Shown here: positions 43,021 through 52,860 of the stretch, one piece after another
How positions within the stretch are numbered: position 1 is the stretch's first letter
How the letters are laid out: each line of letters starts with the position of its first letter
Assembly: GCF_000973725.1 (NCBI RefSeq)
Contig: NZ_CP009621.1
Span: 1,703,501-1,767,500 of the forward strand
Direction: 5' to 3'
Origin: Pontibacter korlensis
GTDB lineage: Bacteria > Bacteroidota > Bacteroidia > Cytophagales > Hymenobacteraceae
Length of the DNA: 64,000 nt
The notes under the pieces: generated by a model
Seen by the model: only the letters and a program-made list of their open reading frames with translations
Told to the model about the DNA's origin: nothing
The model's database searches: none
Program-made: the position numbers and the translations under genes

Positions 43021-45000
43021 ATGAACTATAACCGTAAAGACTACTCAGAAGAGGAACTGATTCAACTATACCGCGCTTTGCTTAAACCGCGCATGATTGA
43101 GGAGCGCATGCTGGTGCTGCTGCGCCAGGGCAAAGTGAGTAAATGGTTCTCCGGCATAGGACAGGAAGCTATTTCTGTAGGTTCTGCCTTGGCACTGGAG
43201 CAGGACGAGTATATACTGCCGCTGCACCGCAACCTGGGCGTGTTCACAAGTCGTGGGGTAGAGTTAGACCGCCTGTTTGCGCAGTTCCAGGGCAAGATAC
43301 ATGGCTTTACAAAAGGCCGCGACCGTTCTTTCCACTTCGGTAGCAACGAGCACCATATTGTAGGCATGATCTCGCACCTGGGCCCGCAGCTAGCTGTAGC
43401 CGACGGTATCGCCCTGGCTGACCTGCTGGAGAAAAAAGAGAAGGTAACGCTGGTGTTTAGTGGTGATGGTGGTGCTTCGGAAGGTGACTTCCACGAGGCG
43501 CTGAATGTAGCTGCCGTGTGGGGGCTGCCGGTTATCTTCATGATTGAGAATAACGGCTACGGTTTGTCTACACCTAATAATGAGCAGTTCAAGTTTAAGC
43601 ACTTTATAGATAAAGGGTCAGCTTACGGTATAGATGCCCTGCAGATAGATGGCAACAACATCCTGGAAGTATACGACACTGTACGCCAGGCTGCAGCCAG
43701 CATACGCAAAAACCCACGCCCAATGCTTATTGAGGCGATCACCTTCAGGATGCGAGGCCATGAGGAAGCAAGCGGTACTAAGTATGTGCCGAAGGAGCTC
43801 TTTGAAAAGTGGGCAAAGAAAGACCCGGTAGAAAATTTCGAGCGCTACCTATTGGACGAATTGGTGCTGACGCAGAAGGCTATGGAAAGCATAAAGGAGG
43901 AGCTGAGAGCTGAGATTGAGGATGGGTTGCAAAAAGCCTTTGCTGAGCCGATGCCAGAAGTTAACCGTGAGCAGGAGTTGGATGATATGTACAAGCCTTT
44001 CGACCAGGAGGTGATAAAACCAGCCTCTGATGCTAAAACAGAACGCCGTTTTGTAGACGCCATTTCAGATGCATTGCGCCAGAGTATGGAGCGCTATCCT
44101 GAGCTGGTGCTGATGGGGCAGGACATAGCAGAGTATGGCGGTGTGTTTAAGGTAACCGAAGGCTTTGTAGATGCGTTTGGCAAAGGGCGTGTGCGCAACA
44201 CACCGCTCTGCGAGTCTGCTATACTTGGTGTGGGCTTAGGTATGTCGGTGCGCGGGCAGAAAAGTATGGTAGAGATGCAGTTCGCCGACTTTGTAAGCGC
44301 AGGTTTTAGCCAGATCGTGAATAACCTAGCAAAGAGCCACTACCGCTGGGGGCAAAACGCCGATGTGGTGGTGCGTATGCCAACAGGTGCCGGCACGGCA
44401 GCTGGTCCGTTCCATTCGCAGAGCAACGAAGCTTGGTTCTTCCACACACCAGGCCTAAAGATCGTGTACCCGTCGTCGCCTTACGATGCGAAAGGCCTGC
44501 TGAATGCAGCTATCGAAGACCCTAACCCGGTGATGTACTTTGAGCATAAGCTGCTTTACCGCTCCATCTCTCAGGAGATTCCCGATGACTACTACACCGT
44601 AGAAATCGGTAAGGCTAAAACTGTAGCCGAAGGATCTGACTTGACTATCATTACCTATGGTATGGGTGTGCATTGGGCAATGCAACTGCAGCAGGAGTTA
44701 ACAGATGCTAGCCTGGAGATTCTGGATCTTCGCTCACTGCTGCCATGGGACAAAGAAGCTGTGCGTGCCGTTGTGGCAAAAACAGGCCGGGTAATCATAC
44801 TTCACGAAGACACCATGACCGGAGGTATAGGCGGGGAGATTGCTGCTTGGATTAGCGAGCATTGCTTTGAGCTATTAGACGCCCCGGTTGCACGTGTAGC
44901 TAGTTTGGATACAGCTGTGCCGTTCTCGCCACCGTTGGAGCAGGATTTTCTGCCAAGGCAACGCCTACGAGATAAAGTAGCAGCCATGTTGAACTACTAA
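43021..45000 (+). CDS. 2-oxoacid dehydrogenase E1, fused alpha and beta subunits
   Basis: 659 residues joining both E1 subunits in one chain. The alpha part (1-310) has the thiamine diphosphate motif GDGGASEGDFHEALN with closing IENNGYG. The beta part (about 345-659) has MGQDIAEYGGVFKVTEGF, EMQFADFVSAGFSQIVNN and a transketolase C-terminal domain. The linker region is acidic and helical (AMESIKEELRAEIEDG). It decarboxylates branched-chain 2-oxoacids or pyruvate and loads the acyl group on lipoylated E2. E2 and E3 are not in the window; lipA, which makes the lipoyl cofactor, lies 2.4 kb downstream. The fusion is common in Bacteroidota. Confidence 0.93.
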   Translation: MNYNRKDYSEEELIQLYRALLKPRMIEERMLVLLRQGKVSKWFSGIGQEAISVGSALALEQDEYILPLHRNLGVFTSRGVELDRLFAQFQGKIHGFTKGRDRSFHFGSNEHHIVGMISHLGPQLAVADGIALADLLEKKEKVTLVFSGDGGASEGDFHEALNVAAVWGLPVIFMIENNGYGLSTPNNEQFKFKHFIDKGSAYGIDALQIDGNNILEVYDTVRQAAASIRKNPRPMLIEAITFRMRGHEEASGTKYVPKELFEKWAKKDPVENFERYLLDELVLTQKAMESIKEELRAEIEDGLQKAFAEPMPEVNREQELDDMYKPFDQEVIKPASDAKTERRFVDAISDALRQSMERYPELVLMGQDIAEYGGVFKVTEGFVDAFGKGRVRNTPLCESAILGVGLGMSVRGQKSMVEMQFADFVSAGFSQIVNNLAKSHYRWGQNADVVVRMPTGAGTAAGPFHSQSNEAWFFHTPGLKIVYPSSPYDAKGLLNAAIEDPNPVMYFEHKLLYRSISQEIPDDYYTVEIGKAKTVAEGSDLTIITYGMGVHWAMQLQQELTDASLEILDLRSLLPWDKEAVRAVVAKTGRVIILHEDTMTGGIGGEIAAWISEHCFELLDAPVARVASLDTAVPFSPPLEQDFLPRQRLRDKVAAMLNY

Positions 45001-45090
45001 AAGTCATATACAAGAGCAACCTGCAGCGCTTTATTGGAAGTATTCAGGGTTGTTCTTGTGTTTAAACTGTTCTATATAAAATATTTAGTA

Positions 45091-45098
45091 TATATTTG
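45091..45098 (+). promoter_or_regulatory. TATATTTG -7 element abutting a start codon
   Basis: Exact TAnnTTTG match only four bases before the ATG at 45103, implying a leaderless or nearly leaderless mRNA. Confidence 0.55.
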
Positions 45099-45102
45099 CG
45101 CC

Positions 45103-45318
45103 ATGCGTATACTTCGCTCATACCTGTTAATGTTGCTGTGCCTGGTGCTGCTTGCCGGTGCTGGATGCCAGCGCAAAGGCATACCTTGCCCTAAACCTAC
45201 GAGCAAACGAACTGTAAAAATACAGGGCGAAAATGCTCAGGGGCTGAGTGGTGGCATTAAGGTGCCTACTGATAAAAATGGACGGGTGAGGAAGAAACGC
45301 GGCTTTGGCCTGTTTTAG
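45103..45318 (+). CDS. Small basic lipoprotein
   Basis: 71 residues: a lipoprotein signal (MRILRSYLLMLLCLVLLAGAGC, cysteine 22) followed by a Lys/Arg-rich polar tail (QRKGIPCPKPTSKRTVKIQG, ending RVRKKRGFGLF). The frame continues upstream to 45034, but the ATG at 45103 gives a clean signal peptide and sits four bases after a perfect -7 box. I do not recognise a family. A second small exported basic protein follows after 31 bases, then YtxJ. Confidence 0.65.
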   Translation: MRILRSYLLMLLCLVLLAGAGCQRKGIPCPKPTSKRTVKIQGENAQGLSGGIKVPTDKNGRVRKKRGFGLF

Positions 45319-45349
45319 AAACCAGTTTAGATAGAATCAGTATAAAATC

Positions 45350-45721
45350 ATGATGAAGGTGTGTGTGGCTGAACTTTGCTCCCGAACAGCTTATAAGTAT
45401 GGATTGGCCCTGCTGCTGTTTTTCCTAATAGGTACTTTGCCTGGCTATGGGCAAACTAGCTTTCAGGCTTCTGCTAAGCATGAGCAGCAGCTGCGTAAGT
45501 CTTTAAGGGATGCTGAAAAGGCTAACGCGAAGTACAAAGATACCCACCTTAACACTGACACTTATACTTTTAAGAAAGGAGAAGCCGGACGTCGCCGAGT
45601 TCGGAACGAGGAGCGAGGTAAGCTTCAGTTTAACGTAAAAGGCGACCCGGTAAAAAAACTGAAACTCTTCAACAAGAAAAAGAAGTATAAAGCGCGGTCT
45701 ACAAAGAAAAGATCAAACTAG
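45350..45721 (+). CDS. Small exported very basic protein
   Basis: 123 residues with a signal peptide (about 1-35, cleaved after GYGQ), then a charged region rich in Lys and Arg (EKANAKYKDTHLNTDTYTFK, closing KLKLFNKKKKYKARSTKKRS). No cysteines or known domain in the mature part. It could bind an anionic surface component. The gene lies between the small lipoprotein and ytxJ, all in one direction with 31- and 18-base gaps, which suggests one operon. Confidence 0.6.
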   Translation: MMKVCVAELCSRTAYKYGLALLLFFLIGTLPGYGQTSFQASAKHEQQLRKSLRDAEKANAKYKDTHLNTDTYTFKKGEAGRRRVRNEERGKLQFNVKGDPVKKLKLFNKKKKYKARSTKKRSN

Positions 45722-45739
45722 AAGAAAAGGACGAATAAC

Positions 45740-46081
45740 ATGAATTGGCACCCACTAACGAGCGTTGAGCAGCTTGATGAGATAATTGAAGAGTCGAAGA
45801 ACACTCCTGTGGTAATATTTAAACACAGTACCTCTTGTTCAATAAGCGCTACTGCCAAAAGCCGCTTAGAGCGCCAGTGGGACGGCGCAGGTCTGGACCA
45901 CATAAAGCCTTATTACCTCGATTTACTGAGCTACCGCCCTGTTTCTAACGAGGTGGCCGAGGCACTGCAGGTAAGGCACGAGTCGCCGCAGCTGTTACTG
46001 CTGAAAGATGGCGTTTGCACTTACGATGCTTCTCACTTAGGCATTAGTGTAGATGCTCTTAAAAAGCAAGTAGCGGCGTAG
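45740..46081 (+). CDS. ytxJ: YtxJ-type bacilliredoxin-like protein
   Basis: 113-residue thioredoxin-fold protein. The active-site motif is FKHSTSCSISATAK with the single redox Cys33 followed by x-S, as in YtxJ. The cis-Pro region is ESPQLLLLKDG. YtxJ proteins are monothiol bacilliredoxins that remove bacillithiol from proteins. Presence implies bacillithiol in this host. It is last in the three-gene run starting at 45103. Confidence 0.92.
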   Translation: MNWHPLTSVEQLDEIIEESKNTPVVIFKHSTSCSISATAKSRLERQWDGAGLDHIKPYYLDLLSYRPVSNEVAEALQVRHESPQLLLLKDGVCTYDASHLGISVDALKKQVAA

Positions 46082-46113
46082 CAGATTATCCTTCTGCCAC
46101 GCCGTTTCCCGTT

Positions 46114-46521
46114 TTAGTAAGCAAAAGTTACTGTCTGCTTAATGTCTGGGTGCAGGCTAAGGGCTACCGGGCAGGTGCGGGCAGCATTTTCCAGCATCGC
46201 TTTCTCTTTATCAGCGTATACTTTACCCGCAGGCATTGTAAAGTGTAGCACTACCTCTGCAATGCGGCGTGGCTCAGCAGCCATAATTTTGGTGATCTCG
46301 ATCTCCATACCCTCTATGTCGATGTTGCTGCGGTTTGCCACTATGCCCATAATGGTCATCATGCACGAGCCGAGGGCTGCACATACCAGGTCGGTAGGAG
46401 AGAAAGCCTCACCCTTGCCATTATTATCTACTGGGGCATCTGTTATAACGGTGTTACCGGAGGCAAGGTGCTGAGCAGAAGTGCGCAGGCTGCCTTTGTA
46501 AATGCTTTTTATTGTTGGCAT
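46114..46521 (-). CDS. OsmC-family peroxidase-like protein
   Basis: 135 residues from the ATG at 46521 (MPTIKSIYKGSLRTSAQH); the longer frame upstream is an antisense run into the divergent gene. Both family cysteines are present: ALGSCMMTIMG and ARTCPVALSLHPD. It reduces organic hydroperoxides or acts as a YhfA-type variant. The start region faces the start of the next, divergent gene with only 70 bases between them. Confidence 0.92.
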   Translation of the reverse strand: MPTIKSIYKGSLRTSAQHLASGNTVITDAPVDNNGKGEAFSPTDLVCAALGSCMMTIMGIVANRSNIDIEGMEIEITKIMAAEPRRIAEVVLHFTMPAGKVYADKEKAMLENAARTCPVALSLHPDIKQTVTFAY

Positions 46522-46591
46522 CTGTATAAATCCTGAGTTTGAAATACGCGTAAAGTTAAGTACTTTTAAACAATCTGAAACGCACTGGTCC

Positions 46592-47323
46592 GTGATAAGA
46601 TTTATAGCATTTATTATACTTGTGGCAGCTCTTATGGCGGCCACGCCTGCCTTCGCTCAAACGGATGAGGATGAAAGCTTCCAGAGAGAGACGAGCTACG
46701 GCATTAACTTCAACTCCAACGGGGGCTTGATCGGTGGTGCCTTTGTGCGTGCCTCGTTTTTTATGAATGAGCGCATGTACCAGTTTGGCGGCATTGAGAT
46801 TGTGGAGGTGAAGCACCCTAAAGAGGAACGCTATCTCAACTACGTAGGCGAGCCCTTCGTTTACGGCAAAAAGAACTATTTCTTTGTGGTGAGGCCACAT
46901 TATGGTCGTGAGCTGGTACTGTTCCGTAAGGCTGCCGAGTCTGGGGTGCAGGTAAACGCTCTTGGCGCTATTGGCCCCTCTATAGGTCTGCTGGTGCCTT
47001 ACTACATCGACTACAGCTACGACGGCACTACCAACGACGTGCGCACAGTGCCTTACGACGAGAAGGTGCACGTAAATTCCGACTATATTTTGGGAAGCGA
47101 CACTGTTTTCCGGGGCTTGGGTCAAACAAAGCTACGCCCGGGTGTACACGCAAAAGCCGGTCTTAGCTTTGAGTACGGCCGCTACCGCGAAAGTATAGCT
47201 GGTATAGAAGTTGGCGTGGCAGTAGAATACTTTCCAAAAGAACCTGTCATCATTCCACTGGCAGAGAATAACAATGCTTTCACTTCTGTATACCTGAACC
47301 TGTATTACGGCAGCAGAAAGTAA
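46592..47323 (+). CDS. Hypothetical exported, probable outer-membrane beta-barrel protein
   Basis: 243 residues from GTG at 46592 (MIRFIAFIILVAALMAATPAFAQ), which begins a good signal peptide cleaved after AFAQ. The open frame reaches back to 46502, but that stretch is polar and overlaps the osmC start. The mature part alternates short beta segments with aromatic ends (FFVVRPHYGRELVLF, AVEYFPKEPVI, SVYLNLYYGSRK) and finishes like an outer-membrane barrel strand. I know no specific function. Confidence 0.65.
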   Translation: MIRFIAFIILVAALMAATPAFAQTDEDESFQRETSYGINFNSNGGLIGGAFVRASFFMNERMYQFGGIEIVEVKHPKEERYLNYVGEPFVYGKKNYFFVVRPHYGRELVLFRKAAESGVQVNALGAIGPSIGLLVPYYIDYSYDGTTNDVRTVPYDEKVHVNSDYILGSDTVFRGLGQTKLRPGVHAKAGLSFEYGRYRESIAGIEVGVAVEYFPKEPVIIPLAENNNAFTSVYLNLYYGSRK

Positions 47324-47420
47324 CCCCTTCGGAACATTTTCTTCATCCCGCTGTTAAGGAGGCATACATTGCCACAGGCACATTTTTGATCTGTGGCTAA
47401 ACTCTTTACTTATAACTTCC

Positions 47421-47428
47421 TATCTTTG
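47421..47428 (+). promoter_or_regulatory. TATCTTTG -7 element abutting lipA
   Basis: Exact TAnnTTTG match four bases before the lipA ATG at 47433, the same spacing as at 45091, again implying a leaderless message. Confidence 0.5.
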
Positions 47429-47432
47429 CAAC

Positions 47433-48344
47433 ATGGATGAAATGATGACACTTCCGGTTATTCAGCCTAATGCTAAGCCCGAGGGGCTGAATGCGTTGGG
47501 ACAGCCTCGCAAGCCAAACTGGCTGCGTGTAAAACTACCGGTTGGGAAGGAGTACGCCAAAGTAAGAAGCATTGTAGACGAATATAAACTGCACACCATC
47601 TGTGAAAGTGGCAACTGCCCTAATATGGGAGAATGCTGGGGTGCGGGTACAGCTACGTTCATGATCTTAGGTAATGTGTGTACCCGCAGCTGCTCTTTCT
47701 GCGCTGTGGCCACAGGCCGCCCAAACGAGTACGATGAAGATGAGCCACGCCGTGTGGCCGAGGCCATTAAGTTGATGGGCGTAAAGCATGCTGTAATCAC
47801 CTCTGTTAACCGTGACGAGCTGAAGGATCGTGGCGCCGCCATTTGGCATGATACAGTAAAGCAGGTAAAGCTAATGTCGCCTACCACGACTATTGAAACA
47901 CTAATCCCTGACGTGAAGGGTACTTGGGATGCCTTAATTACGATGATCTCTCCGGGTCAGGAAGTGGTGTCGCATAACATGGAAACGGTGAAGGAGCTTT
48001 ACCGCCGCGTGCGTCCACAGGCTAAGTATGACCGCTCACTAGAGCAGATCCGTCGCACCAAAGAGTATGGGCAACGTACTAAGACCGGTATCATGTTGGG
48101 CTTAGGTGAAACTAGAGAGCAGGTTTACCAGGCAATGGATGACCTTGCAGCTAACGGTTGTGATATCCTTACACTAGGTCAGTACCTGCAGCCAACCAAG
48201 ATGCACTTAGAGGTTGCAGAGTTCATACACCCTGATTTATTCGATCATTATCGCGAAGAAGGGCTGAAACGAGGACTGAAATATGTTGAGTCTGGTCCAT
48301 TAGTAAGATCCTCATATCACGCAGAAAGACACGTAAACGTTTAG
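47433..48344 (+). CDS. lipA: Lipoyl synthase
   Basis: 303-residue radical SAM enzyme that inserts two sulfurs into octanoyl-lysine to form lipoyl groups on E2 and GcvH. It has the auxiliary cluster motif [12 protein letters not shown] and the radical SAM motif [10 protein letters not shown]. The C-terminal [13 protein letters not shown] motif holds the serine that ligates the auxiliary cluster. The length is standard. It serves the E1/E2 dehydrogenase and the glycine cleavage system, genes for which are in this window. A terminator follows. Confidence 0.98.
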   Translation: MDEMMTLPVIQPNAKPEGLNALGQPRKPNWLRVKLPVGKEYAKVRSIVDEYKLHTICESGNCPNMGECWGAGTATFMILGNVCTRSCSFCAVATGRPNEYDEDEPRRVAEAIKLMGVKHAVITSVNRDELKDRGAAIWHDTVKQVKLMSPTTTIETLIPDVKGTWDALITMISPGQEVVSHNMETVKELYRRVRPQAKYDRSLEQIRRTKEYGQRTKTGIMLGLGETREQVYQAMDDLAANGCDILTLGQYLQPTKMHLEVAEFIHPDLFDHYREEGLKRGLKYVESGPLVRSSYHAERHVNV

Positions 48345-48361
48345 CGGTATAACATTTAACA

Positions 48362-48405
48362 AAAAAAGCCCCTGTTGCATTATTTTGCAGCAGGGGCTTT
48401 TTTTT
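48362..48405 (+). terminator. Terminator of lipA
   Basis: The stem AAAAAAGCCCCTG with one wobble to TTGC, an 8-base loop, GCAGCAGGGGC and a long T-run. Confidence 0.9.
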
Positions 48406-48783
48406 TGTGCTATTTCCTTTAATTTTTTACGTTTGTATTTTTTAAAGAAATTGATAAAAATATTTACATATATTTGAAAAAAGAGATGTAAAATGTAATT
48501 TTAACGGCGAATTACTACTACCATAGCCTATGTAAACAACTTTACTTTAATACCCTGCCTAGCAATTTATTGCACAGTATATTCCCGACTTTCTTATTAA
48601 TGAAAGAAGAAATGGTTGAAGAACCTCTATGTTTTTATAAGCAAAAAATATTATATAAATATATTCTGATTTTTTTGGCTTGTTAGTAACCATTTTGAGC
48701 TTTTGAAGTATTAGATAGAAGCATAGGTATTACCATATCTATGAATATCTACATGACATTATATACAGTTATTTTTTAGTTCT
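48406..48783. other. AT-rich intergenic region upstream of the adhesin
   Basis: About 380 bases with no supported gene and much lower GC than its neighbours. It should contain the adhesin promoter, but I find no exact TAnnTTTG box and none of the AAGTATA heptamers. Confidence 0.55.
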
Positions 48784-51700
48784 ATGATCAAACATCTACT
48801 GCTGACCTTTCTACTCCTGATAGGCAGTATCACCCTTAGCTTTGCCCAGTCTGAACAGGCGGTTCTGGGGCAGGCAGAAGATTACGCCATTCTGGCGGTT
48901 ACGCGCGTTACAAATCAAGGCGACACGGACGTGTACGGAGATTTGGGAGTCACATCTGGAGCCGCTATCGTTGATAGGGGTAATCTGAAGGTTGATGGAG
49001 ACATAGAGTTGGGTAGCGCTGCAGCAAAGAATGCCTTTGCAGATGCCCAAGCTGTTTATAACAACTTCAGCAGTTATCCGAACCCAAATCCTTTGTTTTC
49101 GTCCACTTTAGGTAACTACCAGCGGCTTGCCCCAGGAGTACATAAAGTCAATACCAGCGCTAACTTAAGAGGTGGTCTGATACTGGACGCACAGGGTGAC
49201 CCTAGTGCAAAATTTGTCATTATAATAAACGGTAATCTTACTTCTACCGCAGACAAGACTTATGTAAACCTGATCAACGGTGCACAACCTAAAAACGTCT
49301 TTTGGGTTGTAGAAGGATCTGTTGACACTGGTAAAACAAGTCTTTTCCAAGGTACTGTTTTAGCGAAAGGCAATATTAAATTCGGTGGCGGCGGAGTAGT
49401 TATTGGCCGCGCTATATCGCTTACTGGAGAGGTAGGGCTAGAGACTAACCTGGTCTTTATGCCTAACATTATTATTGCCAACCTAAGCGTGCAGAAAGAG
49501 GCTGAAGACAAAGAATACACAGTTGGCTCAGAAATTACTTACACCATCAGAGCAACCAACTTAGGGCCAGATAATGCGGCCGGAGTAGTTGTGAAAGAGA
49601 ACTTTCCTGCAGGGTTGCAATATGTAAGAGTTGAGTCTGCCTCAAAAGGAGCTTATGATGCCAACACTAATCAGTGGGTAATCGGAAGCCTTGCCGTTGG
49701 AGAGGTGGAGACACTAAGAATAACTTTCAGAATTGTATCGCCGGGTAACATCATCAACAAAGTTGCTATTATAGGCGACAATCCAGATCCGTCTCCGGAT
49801 GATGACGAAGATGAGCATGTTATAGAGCTGCCAGACATTGGCGTAACTAAAATCGTAAATGGTAAATCAACTTACCTGGTAGGCGATGTTGTACGCTATA
49901 CTATTGTTGTAACAAACAAGGGTAATGGTGAGGAGCAGAATGTTGTTGCTAGCGATAAACTGCCAGAAGGCTTAGAATATGTAAGCCACACAGCGAGCAC
50001 AGGTACTTATAACCCGGCTACAGGTCTTTTCCATATTCCGCTATTGGCTGAAAACACATCGGCAACACTTACTATTGATGCAAGGTTAATAAAAGCTGGT
50101 AATGTCAGAAATGTAGCTTCCATCATTGGTAAAGATCAGGACCCGAACAACCCAACTGACCCGAACAACCCTGGCGGAGACTATCATGACTCTGACCCAG
50201 ATAATGATGAAGATGACGAGGAGGTAGTGGTAACATGTCCTGCTCCGACAGTTAGTCTTACAGCTGCACAAACTACTGTATGTGCCAGTACATCTAATCT
50301 AACTTTTACAGCCACTCCTATAATTGGTGCAGAATATACGTTTGAGTTGCCACAAGGGTGGACAGTTGTTAGCCAGGCAAACAACATTATTACTGTAAAC
50401 GTGGGGCCAAATGGTGGTGCCAGTGTAGTAAGAGTGACAGTAAAAGACCAGTGCAATAACACAGCAAGCGCTGAAGCAAATGTGCAAGTAACTGGAGCAC
50501 CAGTTGTACCGGAAATTAGTGGTGTTGCCTCGGTTTGCTTTAACAGCAATGGTATAACTCTAGAGGCAGCGAACGTGGCTGAAGGCCTAACTTATGAGTG
50601 GAGCGTTGGTGCAAACCTTGAAATAGTTGGTGCTAACAATGGTGCTAGTGTAGTAGTAAAAACTAAAGCAGGTAACCTGCTAGGAGGAACAGTGACACTA
50701 ACCGTAACCAACAGCTGCGGTCTGACAAGCACTGGAACAAAAGTTATTACTGTCGTGCCTGCTCCTGAGGCTCCGGTGGCTATTGTTGGGCAAACAGATG
50801 TATGCGAAGGCAAACAGGTTACTTTCAGAACAGCCGCTGTGACTGGTGCAACCAGCTATACATGGACGCTGCCTGCTGGATGGGAGTTCGCCCCAGGTTC
50901 GGCTACCAACACCAACCAGGTGACAGTAGTAGCTGGAGAAAATGGCGGTACAATAGAAGTAATCGCTAGTAATGACTGTAGCAGCAGTACTGCAGCTACT
51001 CTAAATGTTACTGTTACTAATGCTCCTGAAGCACCAACTGCAGTTGCTGGTGTAACAAATCCATGCGCTGGCTCAGAGCAAACTTATACAGTTGAGGAAG
51101 TTGAAGGAGCTATTGCTTATGTATGGACAGTGCCATCTGGTTGGACTGTGATCGGCAACCGTACTGGCCGCTCAATCAGAGTGAGAGTAGGAAATAATGC
51201 AGGTGCTGTTACAGCGGCCGTTACTAATAAGTGCTACACAGGTGCTGTGGTTAGCCTTGAAGTAACTCCAAATACAATACCAGCTGTACCAGGCGAGATA
51301 TCTAGTCCTGATGCAGGTGTTTGTGCCGTAAGCACAGGCAACATGTACAGCATAGCAGCTGTTCCGGGAGCAACATCTTATCTGTGGGAGGTGCCAGCCG
51401 GCTGGACAATTACTTCAGGTGAAGGTACAACTAGCATAACAGTAACTACTGCTAATACTGGTGGCACCGTTAAAGTAAGAGCTTCTAACGAATGCGGTAC
51501 AAGTGCTGAAAGAACACTTACTGTAAGAATATCTACAATACCAACAGTACCTGTAGCTATCTCTGGTGAGAGCAACCTGTGCGAAGGAACTGTAGCCACT
51601 TACTCAGTAAGAGCGGTAGATGGAGCAGCATCTTATAACTGGTCTGTTCCGGCCACTGGTGGTTGGGAAATAGTAGAAGGCCAGGGCACAGCTCGTGTAA

Positions 51701-52833
51701 GAGTGAGGATTGGTACTACTGCAGGTAATGTAGAAGTAGCTGCAGCAAATGCCTGTGGCGAAAGCAGCAAAGCTACACTGGCTATAACTGTAAATAGCAA
51801 GCCAGCAGCTCCTGCAGCCATAACTGGTGATAATGGTGCCTGCATCGGCACACGCCTGACCTACAGCATACCGGCAGTAACCGGCGCTACAGGTTATGAG
51901 TGGGCAGTACCAGCAACCTGGAACCTGGTATCAGGACAGGGCACTAGAAGCATTGTTGTAGAAGTTGGCAGAGAAGGAGGTAACATTGCAGTAGCCGTAA
52001 CAAACGAGTGCGGTACAGGTGAAGCAACTACTAAGGCTGTAGCCCCTGTATTGGCTCCTGTGGCACCAAGCATTACAGGTAACAATAATGTGTGCGAGTA
52101 CAGCCAAGAGCTCACTTACACAATCTCTAACCCGGAAGAAGGAGCTACTTATATTTGGTCGCTGCCGCAGGGATGGAGCTTTGTTTCTGAAAATACCGGC
52201 ACAAGCGTAGTGGTTAATGCAGGCACAGAAGGTGGAGCTATCTCTGTAGTGGCTACCAATGGTTGTGGAGAGACAGCAGGTCAGCCACTAGCGGTTGAGG
52301 TGTTTGCCCCACCAGTAGAGCCAGGACAAATCACAGATAACAGCAATGTCTGCGACGGGTTGGTATTCTCTATAGCACCGGTAGCAGGTGTTAGCAGCTA
52401 CAACTGGACAGTTAGCAGCGGCTTTACCATCACGTCAGGTCAAGGCACTACAACTATCACTGTTAAGGCTGATAGAGCAGACGCAAGAGGTACAGTAACA
52501 GTAGCCGCTATAAACGGCCCATGCAGCAGCATGGAAGTATCTGCACCAATCGATGCCTCACTTGCAGATGGTAACCTGAACTTCCCGAAAGCCTTTAGCC
52601 CGAACGGTGACGGCACTAACGACACTTGGCACATTAAGAACCTGGAGAAATTCCCGAACAACGAGGTGACTATCTTTAACAGATGGGGTTCTGAGGTATA
52701 CAAGGCTAAGTCTTACCAAAACAACTGGTCAGGTAAAGGATTGGAGCAAGGTACTTACTTCTACAAAGTAAGGGTGACAGTATGTGACGGCGTAGTGAAA
52801 GAGTTTACCGGATACACTACTATCTTCCGGTAG
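48784..52833 (+). CDS. Giant adhesin: DUF3494 ice-binding-like domain, DUF11 and Ig/PKD-like repeats, type B T9SS signal
   Basis: 1349 residues, exported (MIKHLLLTFLLLIGSITLSFAQ). Residues about 24-225 are a DUF3494 domain, the ice-binding protein beta-helix (GQAEDYAILAVTRVTNQGDT, GGLILDAQGDPSAKFVI, NVFWVVEGSV, FQGTVLAKGNIKF). Two DUF11 domains follow (about 228-345 and 349-470, TYTIRATNLGPDNAAGVVV and RYTIVVTNKGNGEEQNVV). From about 485 to 1260 come about ten Ig/PKD-like repeats of 75-90 residues, each with G-x-x-x-V-C, YxWxxPxGW and a TNxCG element. The end (from about 1266, FPKAFSPNGDGTNDTWHI to GYTTIFR) is a gliding-type T9SS type B sorting domain. PorP/SprF and an OmpA-family gene follow. 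Confidence 0.95.
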   Translation: MIKHLLLTFLLLIGSITLSFAQSEQAVLGQAEDYAILAVTRVTNQGDTDVYGDLGVTSGAAIVDRGNLKVDGDIELGSAAAKNAFADAQAVYNNFSSYPNPNPLFSSTLGNYQRLAPGVHKVNTSANLRGGLILDAQGDPSAKFVIIINGNLTSTADKTYVNLINGAQPKNVFWVVEGSVDTGKTSLFQGTVLAKGNIKFGGGGVVIGRAISLTGEVGLETNLVFMPNIIIANLSVQKEAEDKEYTVGSEITYTIRATNLGPDNAAGVVVKENFPAGLQYVRVESASKGAYDANTNQWVIGSLAVGEVETLRITFRIVSPGNIINKVAIIGDNPDPSPDDDEDEHVIELPDIGVTKIVNGKSTYLVGDVVRYTIVVTNKGNGEEQNVVASDKLPEGLEYVSHTASTGTYNPATGLFHIPLLAENTSATLTIDARLIKAGNVRNVASIIGKDQDPNNPTDPNNPGGDYHDSDPDNDEDDEEVVVTCPAPTVSLTAAQTTVCASTSNLTFTATPIIGAEYTFELPQGWTVVSQANNIITVNVGPNGGASVVRVTVKDQCNNTASAEANVQVTGAPVVPEISGVASVCFNSNGITLEAANVAEGLTYEWSVGANLEIVGANNGASVVVKTKAGNLLGGTVTLTVTNSCGLTSTGTKVITVVPAPEAPVAIVGQTDVCEGKQVTFRTAAVTGATSYTWTLPAGWEFAPGSATNTNQVTVVAGENGGTIEVIASNDCSSSTAATLNVTVTNAPEAPTAVAGVTNPCAGSEQTYTVEEVEGAIAYVWTVPSGWTVIGNRTGRSIRVRVGNNAGAVTAAVTNKCYTGAVVSLEVTPNTIPAVPGEISSPDAGVCAVSTGNMYSIAAVPGATSYLWEVPAGWTITSGEGTTSITVTTANTGGTVKVRASNECGTSAERTLTVRISTIPTVPVAISGESNLCEGTVATYSVRAVDGAASYNWSVPATGGWEIVEGQGTARVRVRIGTTAGNVEVAAANACGESSKATLAITVNSKPAAPAAITGDNGACIGTRLTYSIPAVTGATGYEWAVPATWNLVSGQGTRSIVVEVGREGGNIAVAVTNECGTGEATTKAVAPVLAPVAPSITGNNNVCEYSQELTYTISNPEEGATYIWSLPQGWSFVSENTGTSVVVNAGTEGGAISVVATNGCGETAGQPLAVEVFAPPVEPGQITDNSNVCDGLVFSIAPVAGVSSYNWTVSSGFTITSGQGTTTITVKADRADARGTVTVAAINGPCSSMEVSAPIDASLADGNLNFPKAFSPNGDGTNDTWHIKNLEKFPNNEVTIFNRWGSEVYKAKSYQNNWSGKGLEQGTYFYKVRVTVCDGVVKEFTGYTTIFR

Positions 52834-52860
52834 GCTGAGGCTTAAAAATTAGTAATTCCA

